Origin: Actinomycetota bacterium
Lineage (GTDB): Bacteria; Actinomycetota; Thermoleophilia; Miltoncostaeales; Miltoncostaeaceae
Length of the DNA stretch: 38,073 nucleotides
Direction of reading: 5' to 3'
Assembly: GCA_963169235.1 (NCBI GenBank)
Contig: CAUJCX010000058.1
Span: 1-38,073, forward strand
Shown here: positions 1 to 8,215 of the stretch, piece after piece
Layout: every line of letters begins with the position of its first letter
Numbering within the stretch: the first letter of the stretch is position 1
The notes under the pieces: generated by a model
What the model was told of the DNA's origin: nothing
The model's database searches: none
The model's input: the letters and a program-made list of their open reading frames with translations, nothing else
Made by a program: the position numbers and the translations under genes

Positions 1-163
1 CCATCACCGTCCCCGGCGCGCGGGTCGCACGCCGCCGGGTCCCGCCACACGGCCCCGCCAGGTCGTCGGCAGCCGGCCGTGCGCGTCGCGTACCGCACTC
101 AGCGCGCGGGATCAGGAAACTCTCACGAAACGCTGATCGTCCCCGGAGAAGCGCGCGGTACGA
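1..163. other. Left edge, no gene assigned
   Basis: No convincing coding sequence is seen here. The right part (from about 115) holds a candidate ECF-type promoter for the secreted protein at 164. A gene cut by the left edge cannot be excluded. Confidence 0.4.
115..141 (+). promoter_or_regulatory. Candidate ECF sigma promoter (GGAAAC-N17-CGTC)
   Basis: GGAAAC at 115-120 is followed after 17 bases by CGTC at 138-141. This matches the general ECF sigma-factor pattern (GGAAC at -35, CGTC/CGTT at -10). Transcription would start near 147-150, a short distance before the ATG at 164. ECF control would fit an envelope or secreted product. The match is by eye only and such short motifs occur by chance in GC-rich DNA. 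Confidence 0.35.
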
Positions 164-670
164 ATGGGTGGCATGCGCATCCCCCGCATCTTCGCCTCGC
201 TCCCGCTGACCGCCGTGCTGGCCACGCTGGCGTTCGTCGGCGTCGCGGACGCGGCCTCCGCCACGCGGGCCCAGTTCCGCGACCCGTACCTCGGCGGTCG
301 CGTCGCATTCACCAGCCCGGACCGCACGACGGGGTGCGTCGCCCGGCTCACCCGGGCGCGCGCGGTCACGTGCGACTCCCGTCCCGCGCCGGGCGATCCC
401 CGCCCGCCGTACTCGCGGCCCGGTACGCCGCCGTCCCCGTCGGGCTGCCGCCTGGGATGGGGAGTGCGCTACATGCTGCCGCGCAAGGGACGCCCGTTCG
501 GCGTCTGCGCGTCGACGTGGATCGGCACCGGCCACCGCACGCTTCGCCACGGCGAGCGCCTCCCCATGGGTGACGGCATCGTGTGCCGGGCGCGCGCCCG
601 CATGGTGCGCTGCGTCAACCGGAGCGGGCACGGCATGATGCTGTCGCCCCGCAGGGTGCGCCTGTTCTAG
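164..670 (+). CDS. Small secreted cysteine-containing protein, DUF6636-like
   Basis: This 168-aa protein starts with a clear Sec signal peptide: MRIPR, a hydrophobic stretch, then VADA-ASA as a probable signal peptidase I site near residue 31. The mature part has spaced cysteines, a GWGVRYML segment, a VCASTW segment and a C-terminal RCVNRSGHGMMLS stretch. These resemble the actinobacterial DUF6636 family of secreted proteins of unknown function (recognised from memory). The cysteines probably form disulfides outside the cell. The start could be the ATG at 164 or the one at 173; neither has a strong ribosome binding site. The stop codon overlaps that of the opposing MMPL gene in the palindrome CTAG at 667-670, so the two genes converge with no room for a terminator. 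No function is assigned. Confidence 0.7.
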   Translation: MGGMRIPRIFASLPLTAVLATLAFVGVADAASATRAQFRDPYLGGRVAFTSPDRTTGCVARLTRARAVTCDSRPAPGDPRPPYSRPGTPPSPSGCRLGWGVRYMLPRKGRPFGVCASTWIGTGHRTLRHGERLPMGDGIVCRARARMVRCVNRSGHGMMLSPRRVRLF

Positions 671-2835
671 GTGGAGCCGCGCGGCGGCAGCGGGGACGGC
701 GCCACCCGCACCAGGCGGGCCGCCCACCCGGGCAGCCACCAGTTCCACCGGTCCAAGAGCTTCATCAGCGAGGGCACCAGCAGGGCCCGGATGACCGTCG
801 CGTCGAAGATGATGCCGGCCGCCAGCCCGATGCCGAACTGCTTGATGTCGGTGCCCGGGCCCGTCGACAGCATGAAGAACGCGAACATCAGCACCAGCGC
901 CGCACTGGTGACCAGCTTGCCCGTGCGCGACAGGCCGAGCGCGATGGCATCGTCGGTGCGGCCGGTCTCGTCGAAGCCCTCCCGCATGCGGGTGAGCATG
1001 AACACCTCGTAGTCCATCGACAGGCCGAACAGGAACGCGAAGATCATCAGCGGGATCCACGAGATGATCGACCCCGTCGCCGGCACTCCCCAGAGGGCTT
1101 CGCTGCCGTGCCCCTTCTGGAAGATGATGACGATGATGCCGAACGCCGCCACCAGCGACACCAGGTTCAAGAGCACGGCCTTCAGCGGCAGCACGATGGA
1201 GCGGAACGCCCGCATCAGCAGCAGGAACGTCAGCAGCACCACGAACGCGAGCACCCACGGGAACGTGCCGTACGTGGACGAGATGAACGCCCGTTCCTGG
1301 GTGGGGGTGCCGGCGAGGGTCGCCCGCGATCCGGCGGCGAGGCGGTCGCGGATGGCCGGCATGGCGTCGTCCTGCAGGCGAGCGATCGTGTCGCGGGTGG
1401 GCTTGGCCGAGCCGTCCGTGGTCGCGAACGCCTCGATCAGCGCCAAGTCGCCCGCCCGGGACGCCGGCGGCACCGTCGCCCCCGCGATGCCCGGGGTGCC
1501 GGCCACGCGCGCGACGGCGTCCGTCAGGTCGCCCCGGGCCGCAGGGCCCTCCACGACCACCTGAAACGGCTTGGTGACGCCCGCCGGGATGCCGGCGTCC
1601 ATCAGCATCGCGTACCCGTCGTGCGCGTCGCCGGCGCCGGGAAGATCCTTCGCCTGCGCGTCGCTGGGGTTCAGCTGGACGCCGAAGTACACCAGCGAGG
1701 CCACGATGACGAGGCCCACCGCGGCGACCGCGACGGGACGCCGCAGCACCAGCTTGGCCCAGCGGTTCCAGAAGCCCGCGTCCATGTCGTCGCTGCCCTC
1801 GACGATCGCGCGGGGCATCACGCGCAGCGCGTTGATGCGCGGGCCGATGAGGTACAGCAGCGCCGGCAGCAGCGTGATCGCGGCGACCACGGACACCAGG
1901 GGGATGAGGATGCCGCCGATGCCGATGGAGCGGATGACCGGCAGTGGGATGATGACCATGCTCACCAGGCCCACGGCCACCGTGGTGCCCGACACGATCA
2001 CCGAGCGCCCGGCATGGCGCATGGTCTCGCGCAGCGCGGCGTCGCGGCCCGCCCCGTGCCGCAGCTCCTCGCGGAACCGGAAGATCATCAGCAGCGAGTA
2101 GTCGATGGCCACGCCCAGGCCCACCAGGGCGATGAGGAACTGGACGATCAGCGACACGTCGGTGAGGTACGTCAACAGCCATACCAGCGTGAACGTCTGG
2201 AAGATGGCGGCGGTGGCCACGAGCAACGGCAGCACCACGGCGGGCAGGGTCCCGAACGTGAACAGCAGGATCACCAGCGCGCCGAGGCCGCCGATCAGCG
2301 TCTCGATGAGGATGCTGGAATCGTCCGCGCCGCCGGCTCCCGCCTCGTTGTAGAGGGGGATGGTGCCGGTGAGGTGGGTCGTCACCCCCGGTGGCGCGGC
2401 CGTGGCCAGCGCGGCGCGCGCGGGCGCGTCCGGCAGCTCCCCGAACCCGGCCGCGCCGGGCGGGTAGATCAGCGCGAACGTGACGTGGCGGTCCCGCGAC
2501 ACGTACGCGTCGCTACCGGTCGTGAAGTACGACGACATCCGCGATCCGGGCACCGCCTTCTGCGCCGCGTCCAACGCCGCCTGCGCCCCGGCGACCTTCG
2601 TCACGTCGCCGCCCTCCGACCGCAGCACGGCGACGAACGGATCCACCTGACCGTTGCCCAGGCGCTCGAACGCGCGCTGGTCGGCCTCGTAGCCGGGATC
2701 GCCGGGGATCGAGAACGTCATCAGCCAGCGGTCGGACACGAGGCCGGTGGCGACGACGCCGAGGCCGGTGAGGGCGACCCAGCACGCGATCACCCACCAG
2801 GGGCGGCGCATCACGAAGTCGGCGAGACGGGTCAT
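667..2835 (-). CDS. MMPL/RND family transporter
   Basis: This 722-aa inner-membrane protein has the MMPL architecture. It has an N-terminal helix (about residues 12-32), a large extracytoplasmic loop, a block of helices containing GVAIDYSLLM followed by a charged FRFREEL, a second loop, and a second helix block with FGLSMDYEVFM and TRMREGF. The repeated (I/M)DY element after a helix is the proton-relay signature of MMPL proteins, which export lipids or other hydrophobic compounds using the proton gradient. The ATG at 2835 was preferred over one at 2877 because AAGGA lies 8 bases upstream. A weak TAGCGT (2881-2876) could be its -10, giving it transcription separate from the heme genes upstream. 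The substrate cannot be told; lipid export or drug efflux are both possible. Confidence 0.9.
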   Translation of the reverse strand: MTRLADFVMRRPWWVIACWVALTGLGVVATGLVSDRWLMTFSIPGDPGYEADQRAFERLGNGQVDPFVAVLRSEGGDVTKVAGAQAALDAAQKAVPGSRMSSYFTTGSDAYVSRDRHVTFALIYPPGAAGFGELPDAPARAALATAAPPGVTTHLTGTIPLYNEAGAGGADDSSILIETLIGGLGALVILLFTFGTLPAVVLPLLVATAAIFQTFTLVWLLTYLTDVSLIVQFLIALVGLGVAIDYSLLMIFRFREELRHGAGRDAALRETMRHAGRSVIVSGTTVAVGLVSMVIIPLPVIRSIGIGGILIPLVSVVAAITLLPALLYLIGPRINALRVMPRAIVEGSDDMDAGFWNRWAKLVLRRPVAVAAVGLVIVASLVYFGVQLNPSDAQAKDLPGAGDAHDGYAMLMDAGIPAGVTKPFQVVVEGPAARGDLTDAVARVAGTPGIAGATVPPASRAGDLALIEAFATTDGSAKPTRDTIARLQDDAMPAIRDRLAAGSRATLAGTPTQERAFISSTYGTFPWVLAFVVLLTFLLLMRAFRSIVLPLKAVLLNLVSLVAAFGIIVIIFQKGHGSEALWGVPATGSIISWIPLMIFAFLFGLSMDYEVFMLTRMREGFDETGRTDDAIALGLSRTGKLVTSAALVLMFAFFMLSTGPGTDIKQFGIGLAAGIIFDATVIRALLVPSLMKLLDRWNWWLPGWAARLVRVAPSPLPPRGST

Positions 2836-2910
2836 GGGGGTGTCCTTGCCATCGGCGGGGGTCACCGGCGCAGGCACGCTACTCCATCGGGAGCCGGCGG
2901 CGGAAGCCCT

Positions 2911-2938
2911 CCCGCGCGTGTGTCAGCTGCCGCGCGGG
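2911..2938 (-). terminator. GC-rich hairpin after the heme gene series
   Basis: CCCGCGCG (2911-2918) and CGCGCGGG (2931-2938) form a perfect 8-bp stem with a 12-base loop. It lies 4 bases past the stop of the SAM hydrolase gene, the last of the long minus-strand series, and before the MMPL start. There is no T-tract, so this would be a non-canonical terminator or a 3'-end stabiliser. Confidence 0.45.
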
Positions 2939-2942
2939 CCGG

Positions 2943-3782
2943 TCAGGCGGCGGGGGGGTCGAGCGTGATGCAGCACAGCTCACCCGGCGCGGCCGACAGG
3001 ACGGCCGCGGCCGAGCCCAGGTTGACCGCCACCGCCACCATCTGGTGGCTGTCGAGGTGCACGATCACGTCTCCGGGGTCGGCGTCGGCGAACGTGCGCG
3101 CCATCCGGGCGGTGTGACGGCCCGCCGGCACCTCCACGCGCACCGGGTCCCCCTGGGCCAGCCCGGCCGCGGCCAGGTCGCGGGCGCCGGCCAGCAGCGT
3201 GAGGTTGCCGTACGCGTCCGTCCCGGCGATCTCGGCGGCCAGGATGCCGTCCCCGGTGACGGCCTCCGGCACGCGCGGCCGCCGGAGGCTGTGCAGCGGC
3301 ACGCCGGCGCCCAGCGCGTCCAGCTCCTCGCCCGTGGCCAGCCGCGCCGCGGCGGGGGCGAACAGGTCGCGCCCGTGGAACGTCGCGCTCAGGGCCGATC
3401 GAGCGGGTGGGGTGAGCTCCACGGCGGCGACGACGCCGTGGTCGTCACACGTGATGCCCAGGAGGCCGTTGTCGGGCCCCACCACGTAGCCGCCCGTCGC
3501 CAGCTTCACCGCCACGGCCCGGCGCGCCGTGCCGACCCCCGGATCGACGACCGCCAGGTGCACGGCCTGGGGCAGGAGGCGCACGCAGCGCGACAGCTGC
3601 AGCGCGGCCCAGCGGACCTCGCCGGGCGCGATGTCGTGCGCGAAGTCCACCCGCACGATGCCGGGATCGTGCGCCACCAGCACGGCGTGCAGGGCCCCCA
3701 CGTGCTCGCCGGACGCCCCGAAGTCGGTGGTGAGGGTGACGACCCGCGGAGCGGGCCTACTGATCCCGTCGGGCATGCTCAA
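2943..3782 (-). CDS. S-adenosyl-L-methionine hydrolase (SAM hydroxide adenosyltransferase, DUF62)
   Basis: Members of this family hydrolyse SAM to adenosine and methionine; relatives are the SAM-dependent fluorinase and chlorinase. The 279-aa protein shows the family landmarks: TLTTDFG near residue 16 with Asp20, VDPGVGTARR (Asp80, Arg87/88), VGPDNGLLG, and FHGRDLFAPAAA with His136. The Asp-Arg-His triad assigned to the hydrolases is therefore present, arguing for a water-using enzyme rather than a halogenase. The start is either TTG 3782, with GAGG six bases upstream, or ATG 3776; both overlap the end of cobA-hemD by about 20 bases. It is the last gene of the heme/cytochrome series. Placement straight after a SAM-dependent methyltransferase is notable. 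A role in SAM or methionine balance is inference. Confidence 0.88.
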   Translation of the reverse strand: MSMPDGISRPAPRVVTLTTDFGASGEHVGALHAVLVAHDPGIVRVDFAHDIAPGEVRWAALQLSRCVRLLPQAVHLAVVDPGVGTARRAVAVKLATGGYVVGPDNGLLGITCDDHGVVAAVELTPPARSALSATFHGRDLFAPAAARLATGEELDALGAGVPLHSLRRPRVPEAVTGDGILAAEIAGTDAYGNLTLLAGARDLAAAGLAQGDPVRVEVPAGRHTARMARTFADADPGDVIVHLDSHQMVAVAVNLGSAAAVLSAAPGELCCITLDPPAA

Positions 3783-5265
3783 CGACAGCCTCGCACACGC
3801 CCGGGATGGTGAACACCTCGGCCTCGCTGTCGACGGGGATGTGGGCGTCGGCCAGCGTCTCGCTGGTGATCGGCCCGATGGACACGACGCAGCCGCGCAT
3901 GCGCTGCAGGCGGTCCCCCATCGCGGCGACGAAGTTGGTGACCGTGGACGACGACGTGAACGTGACGTAGTCGGCGGCGACGGCGCGGTCGATCTGGTCG
4001 GGGGGGACGGGCTCCGGCACCGTGCGGTACAGCGCCACCTCGTCCACCTGCGCGCCGCGGCCCCGCAGCGCGTCCACCAGCAGCGCGCGGGCCGTCTGCG
4101 CCCGGGCCACCAGCACGGGCACCCCGGCGAGGTCGTCGCCCTCCAGGGCCTCCAGGATACCCTCGGCGACGTGCCGTTCGGGCATGGTGTCCACCCGCAG
4201 GCCCCGCTCCTCGAGCGCGCGGGCCGTCGCGGGCCCGATGGCCACGATGCGGGCGTCGGGGTGGATCGCGCGGGCGTCCATCCCCCGCTCGGCCATGCGG
4301 GCGAACAGCTGCTCCGCGCCGTTGACGCTGGTCAGCACCAGGGCGCGGTACTCGCGCAGCCGGTCCAGCATCGCGCCGATGGCGTCGTCGGCGGGCAGCG
4401 GCTCGATGCGGATGACGGGCATCTCGATGACGTCGGCGCCGTGCGCGCGCAACGCCTCCGACAGCTGCGAGGCCTGGGCCCGGGCGCGGGTCACCACGAC
4501 GGTGCGCCCCGCGAGTACCTGCGGGGGACGCCACGCCAGGCGGTCCGACAGCCCGGCCACGTCGCCGATGACCACCACGGCGGGCGATCCGATGCCCCGC
4601 GCGCGCGCCACCTCGTGCAGCGTGGCCAGGGTGGCCACCACATGCCGCTGGCGGTGCGTAGTGCCCCACTGCACCGCGGCCGCGGGCTGGCCGGGATCGC
4701 GTCCCGCCGCGATGAGGCGCTCGGTGATCTGCGGCAGGCGCCCCATTCCCATCAGCACCACCAGCGTGCCGGGCACGCGCGCCAGCGCATCCCAATCGGT
4801 CTGCTCACCGGGCTTCGTCGGGTCCTCGTGGCCGGTGACCACCGTGAACGAGGTGGACACGGCCCGGTGGGTGATGGGGATGCCGGCGTACGCGGGGGCC
4901 GCGATGGCGCTGGTGACGCCCGGGACCACCTCGACGGGGATGCCGGCGTCGGCGAGGGCCAGGATCTCCTCCCCGCCGCGGCCGAACACGAACGGATCGC
5001 CGCCCTTCAGGCGCACGACGCGCAGGCCCTCGCCGGCCAGGTCCACGAGGGTGCGCCCGATCTCCTCCTGGGTCAGCGCGGCCCGCCCGGGAGCCTTGCC
5101 GGCGTCCACCAGTCGCGCGTCCGGCCGGCACAGGCCCATCAGGCGCTCGGTGCCCAGGCGGTCGTAGACCACGGCGTCGGCGGCGACCAGCAGCTCGCGG
5201 CCGCGCACGGTGAGGAGGCCGGGATCGCCGGGACCGGCACCGACCAGAGCGACGTGCGCGCTCAC
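3757..5265 (-). CDS. Fused uroporphyrinogen-III C-methyltransferase / uroporphyrinogen-III synthase
   Basis: This is a 502-aa bifunctional protein. Residues 1 to about 245 are a CobA/SUMT domain with GAGPGDPGLLTVRG at the N-terminus and RLKGGDPFVFGRGGEE. It methylates uroporphyrinogen III at C2 and C7 with SAM to give precorrin-2, the entry to siroheme and cobalamin. Residues from about 250 form a HemD domain, starting RTVVVTRA and with TSVNGAEQLF and TSSSTVTNF segments, which closes hydroxymethylbilane to uroporphyrinogen III. The start is GTG 5265, where GTGA overlaps the hemC stop by 4 bases; the open frame extends further upstream inside hemC, but that part is not homologous to the family. 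The product is cytoplasmic and acts directly after HemC. The fusion is common in actinobacteria and Firmicutes. Confidence 0.93.
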   Translation of the reverse strand: MSAHVALVGAGPGDPGLLTVRGRELLVAADAVVYDRLGTERLMGLCRPDARLVDAGKAPGRAALTQEEIGRTLVDLAGEGLRVVRLKGGDPFVFGRGGEEILALADAGIPVEVVPGVTSAIAAPAYAGIPITHRAVSTSFTVVTGHEDPTKPGEQTDWDALARVPGTLVVLMGMGRLPQITERLIAAGRDPGQPAAAVQWGTTHRQRHVVATLATLHEVARARGIGSPAVVVIGDVAGLSDRLAWRPPQVLAGRTVVVTRARAQASQLSEALRAHGADVIEMPVIRIEPLPADDAIGAMLDRLREYRALVLTSVNGAEQLFARMAERGMDARAIHPDARIVAIGPATARALEERGLRVDTMPERHVAEGILEALEGDDLAGVPVLVARAQTARALLVDALRGRGAQVDEVALYRTVPEPVPPDQIDRAVAADYVTFTSSSTVTNFVAAMGDRLQRMRGCVVSIGPITSETLADAHIPVDSEAEVFTIPGVCEAVVEHARRDQ

Positions 5266-6146
5266 CCGGCGCCGCCGAGCTGCTCGACGATGAGGGCGGC
5301 GGCCTGGGCCGGCGTGGGCGCGGTGACGTCGGCTCGCTGCGCGCCCGCTCCGGACGCGTCGACGGCCACGAACGCCAGCATCCGGACGCCGCCGTCCACC
5401 GGCACGCAATACGCGCCGACAGGCGCCATGCAGCCGCCACCGAGGCCCTCCAGCACGGCCCGCTCGGCGGCGAGGCAGCCGGTGGCCTCGTGGTCGGCCA
5501 GAACCGCGACGATGCCCGCCACGCGCGCGTCGCCCGCGCGGCCCTCGAGCGCCAGCGCGCCCTGCCCCGCCGCCGGGGTGCACACGTCGGGGGCCAGCGC
5601 GTGGGCGTCGTCCGGCGACAGCCCCAGGCGGGCGAGGCCCGCAGCGGCCAGCACCACGCCGTCGACGTCGGCCTCGTCGAGCCGCCCCAGGCGGGTGCCG
5701 ACGTTGCCGCGGACGGCGATCACCTCGACGCCGGGGAAGGCACTGCGCAGCTGCGCCTCCCTGCGGGGGCTGCCGGTGCCGATGCGCATGCCCGGCGTCA
5801 GCGCGTCCGCTCCTCCCGGGACGCCCACCAGCACGTCCCGCGCGTCCGCCCGGGCGGGCACGGCCAGCACCGCGAGCCCCTCGGGGAGCTCGGTGGGAAG
5901 GTCCTTCGCCGAATGGACGGCCAGGTCGGCGCGGCCGTCGAGCAGCGCCTGCTCGAGTTCCTTGACGAACATCCCCTTGTCGGCGGGCGTCGCCGCGCCG
6001 GACGCGCTCCAGCGGTCGCCCGTCGTGGTGAACGTCGCCAGCTCCACGCGGTGCCCGGCCGCGGTCAGCGCGTCGGCGACTCCCTGCGATTGGGCCAGCG
6101 CCAGAGGCGAGCGCCGGGTGGCGATGATGAGCGGCCGGTCAGGCAG
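5262..6146 (-). CDS. hemC: Porphobilinogen deaminase (hydroxymethylbilane synthase), apparent CTG start
   Basis: HemC joins four porphobilinogen molecules into hydroxymethylbilane. Visible features are the conserved N-terminal LIIATRRSPLALAQSQ, the VHSAKDLPTELP element, and GLGGGCMAPVG with the cysteine that binds the dipyrromethane cofactor. The conserved N-terminus lies upstream of the first GTG (6047), and no in-frame ATG, GTG or TTG occurs before it. The only plausible initiator is a CTG at 6146, giving MPDRPLIIATRRSP and a 294-aa protein of normal family length and overlapping the hemA stop by 8 bases. Starting at 6047 would give 261 aa and remove the first strand and helix of domain 1. 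It sits between hemA and cobA-hemD in pathway order. The function is secure; the start codon is inferred. Confidence 0.88.
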   Translation of the reverse strand: MPDRPLIIATRRSPLALAQSQGVADALTAAGHRVELATFTTTGDRWSASGAATPADKGMFVKELEQALLDGRADLAVHSAKDLPTELPEGLAVLAVPARADARDVLVGVPGGADALTPGMRIGTGSPRREAQLRSAFPGVEVIAVRGNVGTRLGRLDEADVDGVVLAAAGLARLGLSPDDAHALAPDVCTPAAGQGALALEGRAGDARVAGIVAVLADHEATGCLAAERAVLEGLGGGCMAPVGAYCVPVDGGVRMLAFVAVDASGAGAQRADVTAPTPAQAAALIVEQLGGAG

Positions 6147-7410
6147 AGCGCTCGAGCCCGAACAGATGCTGCAGGCTCTCCAGGTGGTGGATGCCCTCCG
6201 ACTCGCGGGCCGCGGCCCGGGCGCGCACGGTGGGCTCGTGCAGCAGCTTGTTGACGATCGCCTTGGTGAGGATGTCCAGGCGCTCGCGGTCGGCCGGCGA
6301 CAGCGAGTCCCAGCCCGATGCCACCCGGGCCAGCTCGGCCTGACGGATCTGCTCGGCCCGGTCGCGCAGGCTGCGGATGGCGGGCGCGGCGGCCAGGCCC
6401 GAACGCCACTCGGCGAACGCGTCCACCGCCTCGTTGACGACCTTCTCGCCCAGCATCGCCTCGCGGCGGCGGCCGTTCATGTTGGCCTCCACCACGCGCT
6501 CGAGGTCGTCGATGTCGTGTAGCACGACGCCCGGGATCTCGGCGATCTCGGGGTCGACGTCGCGCGGCACCGAGATGTCGATGACCACCATGGGCCGGTC
6601 GGGGCGGTGGGCCATGATGGGCGCCAGCTGGTCGTAGCCCAGCACCGTGTGCGGGGCGTTGGTGGACGCGATCACGATGTCGGCGCCCGCCAGCCCCTCC
6701 GCGAGGCGGTCGAAGCCGTCGCCGCGGCCGCCCACCCGGGCCGCCAGCTCGCGGGCGGTGGACACGGTGCGGTTGATGACCACCACCTCGTCGGCACCCC
6801 GGTCGACCAGGCTGATGGTGGTGCCCTCGGCCATCTTGCCGGCGCCCAGCACCAGCACGGAGCGGCTGGCGAGGTCGGCGAACTGGTCGCACGCGATGGA
6901 CGCGGCCACCGTCGACACCGACGCGGGCCCGGCCGAGATGCGGGTCTCGCTGCGAACGCGCTTGCCCACCTCGAGCGCGCGCCGGAACAGCTGGTTCAGC
7001 GTCGGGCCCGCCGTGCCCTCCTCGCGCGCCCGCTCCCACGCGGCCCGCACCTGACCCTGGATCTCGCTCTCGCCGACCACCATCGAGTCGAGGCTCGACA
7101 CCACCCGGAAAAGCTGCGCGGTGGCCCGCTCGTCGCGGCGGGTGTAGCGGGCGCACTCGAGCTCCGCGGACGAGATGCGCGTGTGCGACAGCAGCGCGTC
7201 CACCAGCACCGGCTCGGCGGCGAGGGGATCGTCGACCACCGCGTAGACCTCGGTGCGGTTGCACGTCGACAGGGCCGCCGCCTCGCTGATGTGCGGGTGC
7301 GCAACCAGGGCGCGCACCAGCTCCCGCGCCTCGCGGTCGCCAAGCGTCGCCTTCTCACGCTGTTCCACCGGAGCGGTCTTGTGCGAAAGCCCTACGACGG
7401 TGACGTGCAA
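6139..7410 (-). CDS. hemA: Glutamyl-tRNA reductase
   Basis: This 423-aa enzyme uses NADPH to reduce glutamyl-tRNA(Glu) to glutamate-1-semialdehyde, the committed step of C5-pathway tetrapyrrole synthesis. The N-terminal catalytic domain has GLSHKTAPVEQRE and LSTCNRTEVY, with Cys50 as the thioester nucleophile. A Rossmann NADPH domain follows (VLVLGAGKMAE, VVINRT), then a helical dimerisation tail (RERLDILTKAIVNKLLHEP). The start is TTG 7410, immediately after the TAG of the preceding gene, with GGGAG a few bases upstream; TTG gives the family-typical MHVTVVGLSHK. HemA is usually the regulated step, and the rare TTG start could lower its translation. Next in the pathway, hemL and hemB are not in the window. 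Confidence 0.96.
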   Translation of the reverse strand: MHVTVVGLSHKTAPVEQREKATLGDREARELVRALVAHPHISEAAALSTCNRTEVYAVVDDPLAAEPVLVDALLSHTRISSAELECARYTRRDERATAQLFRVVSSLDSMVVGESEIQGQVRAAWERAREEGTAGPTLNQLFRRALEVGKRVRSETRISAGPASVSTVAASIACDQFADLASRSVLVLGAGKMAEGTTISLVDRGADEVVVINRTVSTARELAARVGGRGDGFDRLAEGLAGADIVIASTNAPHTVLGYDQLAPIMAHRPDRPMVVIDISVPRDVDPEIAEIPGVVLHDIDDLERVVEANMNGRRREAMLGEKVVNEAVDAFAEWRSGLAAAPAIRSLRDRAEQIRQAELARVASGWDSLSPADRERLDILTKAIVNKLLHEPTVRARAAARESEGIHHLESLQHLFGLERSA

Positions 7411-8055
7411 CTAATCTCCCAGCTCCATCAGAGAACGTGCCCGGCGCTCGGCATCCTCCGTGCGCCCTCGAACGAGCATCTGCGCGACATCCGACTCGAG
7501 GACCGCCTGCACGCGCGCCGCCCGATCCGCAGGATCGGGGTGACGCACCCGTAGATCGTCGCGCAACCGGGCGAATATTGCCAGCATGTCTTCCCATTCA
7601 GGGCCGAAGGTCCCCTCGATGCGCCGGCGGACCACGGCGGTGACGGTGGGGCTGGCGCCGCCGGTGCTGATCGCGACGGTGAGGTCGCCGCGGCGCACGA
7701 CCGCGGGCACGATCACGTCGCCGGCGCGGGCGTCGGCGGCCGCGTTGCACAGAACGCCCCGCCGCTGGGCCTCCCGCGCGGCAGCGGCGTTCACGTCGGC
7801 GTCGTCGGTGGCGACGACCGCCAGCCGGCAGCCCTCGAGGTCGCCGTCGCGGTACTGCCGGGGCTCGTGCCGCACGCGGCCCGCCGCGACCGCGTCGGCG
7901 GCGGTGTCGCCCAGGCGCGGCGCGATCACGCGCACCCGCGCACCCGCGTCGGCCAGGCGCACGGCGCGGTCGCCCGCCACCCGGCCGCCCCCGACCACGA
8001 CGCAGTCCCAGCCCGACATGTCGAGCAGCACGGGGAAGTGGCGGTCGCCCGCCAT
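7411..8055 (-). CDS. Precorrin-2 dehydrogenase (siroheme synthase N-terminal domain type)
   Basis: This 214-aa protein resembles the CysG N-terminal domain, SirC and Met8p. It has an NAD-binding VVVGGGRVAGDRAVRLADAG near residue 20, VVATDDADVNAAAA and the VLCNAAADARAGDVIVPAVV segment, followed by AISTGGASPTVT, all typical of the family. It oxidises precorrin-2 to sirohydrochlorin with NAD+; some homologues also insert iron. Together with the CobA domain encoded two genes downstream it completes the siroheme branch up to sirohydrochlorin. It starts at ATG 8055, seven bases after ccmD, and ends directly against the hemA start. In some bacteria similar proteins are placed next to hemA as heme-pathway accessory factors, so that role is an alternative. 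Confidence 0.88.
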   Translation of the reverse strand: MAGDRHFPVLLDMSGWDCVVVGGGRVAGDRAVRLADAGARVRVIAPRLGDTAADAVAAGRVRHEPRQYRDGDLEGCRLAVVATDDADVNAAAAREAQRRGVLCNAAADARAGDVIVPAVVRRGDLTVAISTGGASPTVTAVVRRRIEGTFGPEWEDMLAIFARLRDDLRVRHPDPADRAARVQAVLESDVAQMLVRGRTEDAERRARSLMELGD

Positions 8056-8062
8056 GCCGGCG

Positions 8063-8215
8063 TCAGTCGCCCGCCGGGGAGGCGTCGTCCGGTGCCGCCA
8101 GCCGCGACAGCAGCTCGGCCTGGCGCGCCAGCCGGGACGTGCGCATCCCCAGGCTCACCACGTACAGCACCAAGAGCACCCACAGCACCGCGTACGCGGC
8201 GACGACGTACTCCAT
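8063..8215 (-). CDS. ccmD: CcmD-like heme exporter accessory protein (50 aa)
   Basis: A 50-aa protein with one N-terminal transmembrane helix (about residues 4-23, YVVAAYAVLWVLLVLYVVSL) and a charged cytoplasmic tail (MRTSRLARQAELLSRL). Size, topology and position straight after ccmC match CcmD, the small membrane protein that helps release heme-loaded CcmE from the CcmABC complex. Its ATG at 8215 overlaps the ccmC stop (TGATG), so translation is coupled. It is easily missed because it is so short. Sequence conservation in CcmD is poor, so the call rests on context and topology. Confidence 0.75.
   Translation of the reverse strand: MEYVVAAYAVLWVLLVLYVVSLGMRTSRLARQAELLSRLAAPDDASPAGD

Noticed and set aside
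583-3117. Long plus-strand open frame opposite the MMPL gene
   Set aside because: It is antisense to a well-conserved MMPL gene, its translation is Arg/Gly/His-rich low-complexity sequence, and no family motif is seen.
2943-3782. SAM-dependent halogenase
   Set aside because: The Asp-Arg-His triad of hydrolases is present and no halogenase-specific insertion was recognised.
5262-6047. GTG 6047 as hemC start
   Set aside because: It would delete the conserved N-terminal strand and substrate-binding region that is plainly encoded upstream in the same frame.
3529-6522. 997-residue plus-strand open frame
   Set aside because: It lies antisense to cobA-hemD and hemC. High GC removes stop codons on the other strand; its composition is not protein-like.
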